Assembly (NCBI GenBank): GCA_016929775.1
Contig: JAFGIE010000191.1
Location: 1-53,155 of the forward strand
DNA: 53,155 bases
Reading direction: 5' to 3'
Source: Anaerolineae bacterium
GTDB taxonomy: Bacteria > Chloroflexota > Anaerolineae > JAFGEY01
The notes below the pieces were generated by a model. The model saw nothing but the letters and a program-made list of their open reading frames with translations. It made no database searches and was not told where the DNA came from. Positions 47,659-53,155 of the stretch are shown here, piece by piece (the first letter of the stretch is position 1; each line of letters starts with the position of its first letter). Made by a program: the position numbers and the translations under genes.

Positions 47659-50600
47659 CTAGCCTAGCTCGTCGTCCAGGTCGTCCATTTCGTCGATTTC
47701 TTCGTCATCGTCATCATCGCTCAGGAACGCGGCGAGCATATCCAGATCGTCGTCCTGATCCTCATCCTCGTCCGCGCCTCCGAGCAGGTCTTCTAGGTCG
47801 AAGGACTGCTCCGGTATCGTGCCTTCCAGGCCCTCGGTCAGCAGATCGAGGTCGAGCTCCGCCGGAGGCCCGAGTTCCACATCGAGGATCGACTCGAGGC
47901 TCTCGCCCGCCTGCGTCCGCGCCGCCAGTTCGCGGCGCTGGTACTCCCAGAAGCCCGTCCCTGCCGGGATCAGCTTGCCGATGATCACGTTCTCCTTGAG
48001 CCCCTTCAGATCATCCCGCTTGCCCTCGATCGCCGCGCCCGCCAGCACCTTGATCGTGTGCTGGAACGACGCCGCCGACAAAAAGCTCTCAGTGTTCAGG
48101 GCAGCCTTGGTGACCCCCAACAGGACCGGCTTGGCGGTGGCTGGCTCGCCGCCCTCGCTCACCACGCGAGCGTTGATCTCGGCGAACTCGCGCCGGTCCA
48201 CCAGATCGCCCGACAGCAGATCGGTATCGCCCGAGCGCAGGACCTGCACCCGCGACAGCATCTTGCTGATGATCACCTCAAAGTGCTTGTCGTGGATGTT
48301 GACGCCCTGCGAACGGTAGACCTTTTGCACCTCCTGCAGCAGGTACAGCTGTGTGGCCTCGCGGCCCAAGACCTGGAGCACAGTGTGCGGGTTCTTGGAG
48401 CCCTCTGTGATCTGGTCGCCTGCCTCCACGCGCTGCCCTTCGGACACCAGTAGCCCAGATGAGGAGGGGATCTCGTACTCCCGCTCCTGCCGGTCGTCAT
48501 AGACGACGGTGACCCCTTCCTCCTCCCACACCAGCCGCCCGCCGGTCTTGACCACGATCTCCTTGTCGCCGCGCGTCGCGATCACATCGCCCTCGGCGAC
48601 CTCTTCCTGCCCTTCCTCGATCAGGACCTTCCAGCCTCGCTTCAGCGGGTAGCTCTCGCGCACGAGCTGGCTGTCGATCACTTTGACCGTGCGAATCCCG
48701 TCGTCGGACCGGTGTATCTCCACTCGGCCCCCGATGTCCGCCACGATCGCTTCGCCCTTTGGGTGCTTGCGCGCCTCGAGCAACTCCTCCACGCGCGGCA
48801 GACCATGTGTGATGTCGCCACCGTGGGCGATGCCCCCCGTGTGGAACGTACGCAGCGTGAGCTGCGTGCCGGGTTCGCCGATCGACTGCGCTGCCACGAT
48901 CCCGACCGCCGAGCCCAGCTCGACGATCTCGCCGCGTCCCAAGTCGCGCCCGTAGCACTGCTGGCAGATCCCCTGCCCAAGCTGGCAGGTCAGTGGCGAA
49001 CGGACGAACACTTCCTCCACCCCAGCCGCCTCGATCCGCGCGATCGTGTCCTCGTCAAGCAGGGCGCCCCGGTCGCAGAGCAGCTCTCCTGTGGCGGGAT
49101 CGAGCACCGGACCGGCCAGGATGCGCCCCAGCGCCCGCTCGCCCATCTGGGGCAAGTTCGGGTCCGCCGCGTTGTCTGACTGTCGCAGCCACAGCCCCGC
49201 GCGCGTCCCGCAGTCTACCGCGTTGACCACCATATCCTGCGCCACGTCCACCAGTCGCCGGGTCAGGTATCCGGCGTCTGCCGTTCGCAACGCCGTATCA
49301 GCCAGTCCCTTGCGCGCGCCGTGCGTCGAGATAAAGTACTCCAGCGCAGTCAGTCCCTCGCGAAAGTTCGACCGGATCGGCAGCTTGATGATCCGCCCCG
49401 ACGGGTCTGCCATTAGCCCGCGCATCCCAGCCAGCTGGGCGATCGGCCCAAAGCCGCCCTTTGTCGAGCCCGAGCTCGCCATGACATAGATCGGGCCCTC
49501 TGGGTCCATCGCGTTCTTGACCGCCTCGGATACGCGGTCGCGAGCGTCGCTCCACAACTCGACCGTGCGCGTGTACTGCTCGTCCTCCGTCAGCAACCCA
49601 CGGCGGTACTGGCGCTCGACCTCGTTCACCTGCATCGCCGCGTTGCTGAGGATCTCAGTCTTTTCCTCCGGGACGATTAGGTCGCTCACGGCGATGCTGG
49701 TGCCCGACCGGGTGGCGTACGCAAAGCCGATGTCCTTGATCCGGTCTGCTAGATCGGCGGTCTGCTGCTGTCCCAGGAGATGGTACGCTTGGCCGATCAG
49801 GGTCTTGAGCGTCCCTTTGTCCTGGACTTCGTTCACAAAGCGTAGCTCCTCCGGCAAGATCTCGTTGAACAGCACACGCCCCACTGTCGTCTCCACCGGG
49901 CCCCCGACGCTGTCCGCCGCATCCTCCGTCCACTTGAGGAGCCGGATCTTGGCATGGATGTGCAGCTTGCCGAGGTCATAGGCTAGGCGCACCTCCTCCA
50001 TGTCGGCGAAGCTCATCCCCTCGCCCTTGACCCCGTCGCGCTCCATGGTCAGGTAGTAGCACCCAAGCACCATGTCCTTGGTCGGGCCGATGACCGGCTC
50101 ACCGTCCGCTGGCTTGAGCAGGTTCCGCGTGGAGAGCATCAAATCGTACGCCTCGCGCACAGCCCGCTCCGAGAGCGGCACGTGCACCGCCATCTGGTCC
50201 CCGTCAAAGTCCGCATTGAACGCTGCGCAGACCAGCGGGTGCAGCTGGATCGCCTTGCCTTCGACCAAGATGGGCTCGAAAGCCTGGATACCCAGGCGGT
50301 GCAGTGTTGGCGCACGGTTCAGCAGCACGGGCCTGGACTTGATCACCTCTTCCAGGACCTCCCACACCTCTGGACGGGAGCGATCGATCACCCGTCGTGC
50401 GCCCTTGACGTTGCTCGCATAGTTATAGTCGACCAGCTTGGCGATCACAAAGGGCCGGTACAGCTCGACAGCCATCTCTTTCGGCAGGCCACACTGGTGC
50501 ATCTTGAGCTTGGGCCCGATCACGATCACGGAACGCCCCGAGTAGTCGACGCGCTTGCCGAGCAGGTTGCGCCTGAACCGCCCCTTCTTGCCCTTGAGCA

Positions 50601-52089
50601 TATCGGACAGCGACTTGAGCTCGCGGCGCCCGCGGCGCGAGAGCGCCTTTCCACGACGCGAGTTGTCGATCAGCGAATCGACGGCTTCCTGCAGCATGCG
50701 CTTCTCGTTGCGCACGATCACGTCGGGCGCACCCAGGTCCAGCAGACGCTTCAGCCGGTTATTGCGGTTGATCACCCGGCGATACAGGTCGTTCAGATCA
50801 GAGGTCGCGAAACGCCCGCCATCCAGCTGCACCATCGGGCGCAGATCGGGCGGGATCACGGGCAAGACGGTCAGGATCATCCACTCGGGACGGTTGTTGC
50901 TGGCGCGCAGCGCTTCCACCACGCGCAGCCGCTTCGTTGCGCGCAGGCGGCGCTGCTTCGAGCGCCCGTGCCGCACTTCTTCCCACAACTCCTCTGACAG
51001 CTTGTCCAGGTCCATGTCCTGCAGGTACTCGTAGAACGCCTCAGCGCCCATCGCCGCGCGGAACACATTCCCCCACTTGCTGCGCAGCTCACGGTATCGC
51101 GCTTCGCCAAAGAACTGCATCGGGGCAAGGCCCTTGAGCTCGTCCACATCCTGGTCGTACTGCTCCTCCAGGGCGACGACCTCGCCCTCAAAGTCCTCTT
51201 GCAGCCGCGCCTTCTCCTCGCTCACCGCATCCCGGATGTCCGCATGGATCGCATCCAGACGATGTACGGCGTCTTCCCGCTGGTCGCCCATCTCGGTCTG
51301 CAGTCGGCTTAGCTGTCCCTGTACCAGCTCGTTCAGACGCGACAGGTGCTCGCGCGTGACCTCCTCGCCGCCGGACACGACTTGCGCATTCGCGTACGAG
51401 AAGACTAGGTCTGCCCGCGCCCGCTTGCCCATCTGGTTCTCCAGCGACGCAGACAGCATCTTGGCCTCACCCATGATGGCTTCCGTGGTCTCTGCCAGCT
51501 GCTCTTCCAGACCACGCCGCGTCGAGAGCAAGTCCTCGGTCACGTCCGACATGCGAGACGTAAGGTCTCCCTCGACTTGGCGCAGCTCCGTCGCCATCTC
51601 GCGTTCCAGGCGTTCCTTCTCCCGCTCGAACTCCTCCTCAAGCCGCCGCAGCGCGCGCAGCCGCGCGTCCTCGTCGACTTTGACAGTCACATACTGCGCA
51701 AAGTAGAGCACGCGGTCCAGGTTCCGGCGCGAGATATCCAGCAGCAGACCGAGGTAGCTCGGCACGCGCCGCGTATACCAGATGTGCGCCACCGGCGCGA
51801 CCAGCTCAATATGCCCCATGCGCTCACGGCGAACCTGCGACTTGGTGACCTCGACCCCACACTTGTCGCACACCACACCCTTGTAGCGCACATTCTTGTA
51901 CTTGCCGCAGTAGCACTGCCAGTCCTTGGTTGGCCCAAAGATCGCCTCGCAGAACAGCCCATCCTTCTCTGGACGCAGCCGGCGGTAGTTGATCGTCTCT
52001 GGTTTGGTTACCTCACCATACGACCACGATAGGATCTGGTCGGGGGAAGCAAGGCTAATCTGGATCGCTTTGAAATCCTGGTTCTCCAA
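47659..52089 (-). CDS. rpoC: DNA-directed RNA polymerase subunit beta'
   Basis: A 1476-aa catalytic subunit. The N-terminal zinc ribbon is C59-x-C61-x12-C74-x2-C77. The active-site NADFDGD (625-631) supplies the three Mg-binding Asp. The second zinc site includes [13 protein letters not shown]. Two oddities: about 180 residues (138-320) between FAQYVTV and the [10 protein letters not shown] region are a highly charged coiled coil, where many bacteria have about 20 residues. The last 50 residues are almost entirely Asp/Glu with Leu. The TTG start at 52089 is fixed by AGGAGG 5 nt upstream. rpoB is not the upstream neighbour; a recombinase-like gene 42 nt away is. Confidence 0.97.
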   Translation of the reverse strand: MENQDFKAIQISLASPDQILSWSYGEVTKPETINYRRLRPEKDGLFCEAIFGPTKDWQCYCGKYKNVRYKGVVCDKCGVEVTKSQVRRERMGHIELVAPVAHIWYTRRVPSYLGLLLDISRRNLDRVLYFAQYVTVKVDEDARLRALRRLEEEFEREKERLEREMATELRQVEGDLTSRMSDVTEDLLSTRRGLEEQLAETTEAIMGEAKMLSASLENQMGKRARADLVFSYANAQVVSGGEEVTREHLSRLNELVQGQLSRLQTEMGDQREDAVHRLDAIHADIRDAVSEEKARLQEDFEGEVVALEEQYDQDVDELKGLAPMQFFGEARYRELRSKWGNVFRAAMGAEAFYEYLQDMDLDKLSEELWEEVRHGRSKQRRLRATKRLRVVEALRASNNRPEWMILTVLPVIPPDLRPMVQLDGGRFATSDLNDLYRRVINRNNRLKRLLDLGAPDVIVRNEKRMLQEAVDSLIDNSRRGKALSRRGRRELKSLSDMLKGKKGRFRRNLLGKRVDYSGRSVIVIGPKLKMHQCGLPKEMAVELYRPFVIAKLVDYNYASNVKGARRVIDRSRPEVWEVLEEVIKSRPVLLNRAPTLHRLGIQAFEPILVEGKAIQLHPLVCAAFNADFDGDQMAVHVPLSERAVREAYDLMLSTRNLLKPADGEPVIGPTKDMVLGCYYLTMERDGVKGEGMSFADMEEVRLAYDLGKLHIHAKIRLLKWTEDAADSVGGPVETTVGRVLFNEILPEELRFVNEVQDKGTLKTLIGQAYHLLGQQQTADLADRIKDIGFAYATRSGTSIAVSDLIVPEEKTEILSNAAMQVNEVERQYRRGLLTEDEQYTRTVELWSDARDRVSEAVKNAMDPEGPIYVMASSGSTKGGFGPIAQLAGMRGLMADPSGRIIKLPIRSNFREGLTALEYFISTHGARKGLADTALRTADAGYLTRRLVDVAQDMVVNAVDCGTRAGLWLRQSDNAADPNLPQMGERALGRILAGPVLDPATGELLCDRGALLDEDTIARIEAAGVEEVFVRSPLTCQLGQGICQQCYGRDLGRGEIVELGSAVGIVAAQSIGEPGTQLTLRTFHTGGIAHGGDITHGLPRVEELLEARKHPKGEAIVADIGGRVEIHRSDDGIRTVKVIDSQLVRESYPLKRGWKVLIEEGQEEVAEGDVIATRGDKEIVVKTGGRLVWEEEGVTVVYDDRQEREYEIPSSSGLLVSEGQRVEAGDQITEGSKNPHTVLQVLGREATQLYLLQEVQKVYRSQGVNIHDKHFEVIISKMLSRVQVLRSGDTDLLSGDLVDRREFAEINARVVSEGGEPATAKPVLLGVTKAALNTESFLSAASFQHTIKVLAGAAIEGKRDDLKGLKENVIIGKLIPAGTGFWEYQRRELAARTQAGESLESILDVELGPPAELDLDLLTEGLEGTIPEQSFDLEDLLGGADEDEDQDDDLDMLAAFLSDDDDDEEIDEMDDLDDELG

Positions 52090-52131
52090 AGCATACCTCC
52101 TGTATGTGTAGGTACGGCACGACAGATGACC

Positions 52132-52974
52132 CTAGCCGAGGTAGCGCCGCACGCCCGCGGCATCTCGTAGTCCCAAGAGGCGCGCCACGTCGGAAAGGTC
52201 CCGTTCTTCAAGCGCATCATGCGCGAATGTATAGCGGAGTGTCTGCGCCGACACCCCTCCCAGCCCAGCGGCTTGTGCATAGCCGGAAACAAGACGCTGC
52301 ACCGTCCGTGGCGACAGCGGCTGTCCCTGACGGCTGACGAATACGCAGTCCACACCCGGGGCAGGAGCACGCAGGCGCAGATAGCTTCGCATCGCCGCGC
52401 ACGCCTCTGGCCCCAGAGCGAGAGCCCGTCCCCCTGACTCAAGGTCCTGTCCCACCCACAGGTACCCGCCGCCGACGTCGAGATCGACGTCCTGCATCTG
52501 CAGATCGACCAGTTCTCGGACCTTGATGCCCGCGTCGAGCAAGAGCAGCACGATCGCGCGATCGCGGCGCGCCAAGCTCTCGTTGCCGCTGTTGATCGCC
52601 TGCAAGAGCTGGTTCACCTGATCAGGCGTCAGCACACGAGGAGAAGAAGCCGAATGGTCGGTGACCCGGTCGACATCTCGCGCCGGGTTGTGCGAGGAAA
52701 GGCCCGCCTGCACCGCATAGTCATAGAACTTGCGCACCGCCTGCAGGCGTCGGTTGATGGTGGAGATGGAACGCCCCTGCTTTTTCAGGGCGTGGCAGTA
52801 CTGCCGGACGTCATCCGTTGACACGCGAAGCAAGGGCAAGCGTCCCCCCGTAGACTCGTCGCACCAACTGACAAAGTTCTGGAGATCCGCAGCATAGTTT
52901 GCGATTGTCGCCGGCGCCATTCCCAACTCGACGATATGTTCCTCAAAGCGCGCCAGCAGCCCGTCTACATCCAT
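52132..52974 (-). CDS. Tyrosine recombinase/integrase homologue with degenerate active site
   Basis: A 280-aa XerC/XerD-like protein. The N-terminal SAM-like core-binding domain (FEEHIVELGMAPATIANYAADLQNF to NRRLQAVRKFYDYA) and the C-terminal catalytic fold are complete in length. The catalytic set is eroded. Box I reads GIKVREL where GLRVSEL is usual (Arg to Lys). Box II reads QTLRYTF instead of H-x-L-R-H (both His lost, Arg kept). The later His in LLGH is Leu (LLGLRD). The candidate Tyr is in RRYLG at the C-terminus. Recombination is therefore doubtful; DNA binding is plausible. It is probably co-transcribed with rpoC. The start is uncertain. Confidence 0.8.
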   Translation of the reverse strand: MDVDGLLARFEEHIVELGMAPATIANYAADLQNFVSWCDESTGGRLPLLRVSTDDVRQYCHALKKQGRSISTINRRLQAVRKFYDYAVQAGLSSHNPARDVDRVTDHSASSPRVLTPDQVNQLLQAINSGNESLARRDRAIVLLLLDAGIKVRELVDLQMQDVDLDVGGGYLWVGQDLESGGRALALGPEACAAMRSYLRLRAPAPGVDCVFVSRQGQPLSPRTVQRLVSGYAQAAGLGGVSAQTLRYTFAHDALEERDLSDVARLLGLRDAAGVRRYLG

Positions 52975-53076
52975 CCACACGTCCCAACGGCACAAAAAGA
53001 GCGAGGAGGGCCTGGGCCACTACACTTCGCTCTAACCACACCATTGACTGGCTGTCTCTTTGGATTATACGACACA

Positions 53077-53104
53077 ATTATACCACAAAAAGGGGCCTTG
53101 TCAA
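53077..53104 (-). promoter_or_regulatory. Promoter for the recombinase-like/rpoC unit
   Basis: TTGACA (53099-53104), 16 bp, TATAAT (53077-53082) on the - strand, about 100 nt before the recombinase-like start. Further TATAAT elements on the same strand lie at 53064-53069 and 53137-53142 without clear -35 boxes. This 180-base right edge is AT-rich and has no gene. Confidence 0.75.
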
Positions 53105-53110
53105 GACCCC
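53087..53110 (-). terminator. Terminator hairpin overlapping the promoter
   Basis: On the - strand an 8-bp stem (GGGGTCTT with AAGGCCCC, one U-G pair, loop GAC) is followed directly by TTTTTG. It would end a transcript arriving from beyond the window. The TTGACA of the next promoter is inside this hairpin. Confidence 0.65.
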
Positions 53111-53155
53111 AAGTGGACCAAATGTGCGGAACTCATATTATACTCGAAACCCACA

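Overview
The window is GC-rich, densely coding bacterial DNA. I see no tRNA, rRNA, CRISPR array or insertion sequence. The gene content fits a Chloroflexota (Chloroflexi) bacterium, probably a saccharolytic heterotroph. Pointers are an archaeal-type LeuC, a cupin-type glucose-6-phosphate isomerase, UroD-like proteins inside sugar-gene clusters, a DUF2007 protein, and an RpoC with a large coiled-coil insertion. This assignment is an inference; no rRNA marker is present. Most promoters I can read are sigma70-like, with a 17-bp spacer and a TATAAT-like -10.

The left part (about 0.25-32 kb) is a carbohydrate and polymer catabolism region. Genes 0.25-19.3 kb are all on the + strand: an Ntn-type amide hydrolase, an endonuclease/exonuclease/phosphatase-fold protein, a small membrane protein, a sulfatase, a Ski2-like helicase, a GH3 glycosidase with PA14 insert, deoC, two UroD-like proteins around a cupin GPI, a giant DppB-DppC permease fused to a degenerate M28 peptidase-like domain, an AraD-type aldolase/epimerase and a membrane-anchored Ser/Thr kinase. 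A sialidase-like protein and a GHL6/trimerisation-domain glycosidase follow on the - strand, divergent from an Fe-dependent alcohol dehydrogenase and a GntR/UTRA regulator. Then come a GT4 glycosyltransferase, a heparinase II/III, a beta-glucuronidase with a C-terminal SCP2 domain, and an EamA transporter. Sulfatase, heparinase, glucuronidase, GH3 and sialidase together suggest use of uronate-containing, possibly sulfated, glycans.

The middle part (32-43.5 kb) is a complete branched-chain amino acid operon on the - strand: ilvD-ilvB-ilvN-ilvC-leuA-leuC-leuD-(NUDIX)leuB, followed by ilvE with its own promoter. A strong promoter upstream of ilvD drives a short leader encoding a 30-residue peptide very rich in Leu/Val/Ile. 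The leader peptide overlaps a pause hairpin and is followed by a strong intrinsic terminator: a classical ribosome-mediated attenuator. leuB is preceded, in the same frame and without a stop codon, by a full NUDIX (MutT/MTH1-like) domain.

The right part (43.5-53.1 kb), also on the - strand, holds an aspartate/glutamate racemase, a three-gene set of a 528-aa unknown, a 149-aa unknown and a zinc-site-less ThiF/E1-like enzyme, then rpoC preceded by a tyrosine-recombinase homologue with degenerate catalytic residues. rpoB does not lie next to rpoC on its upstream side. A divergent + strand DUF2007 gene sits between the unknown operon and rpoC.
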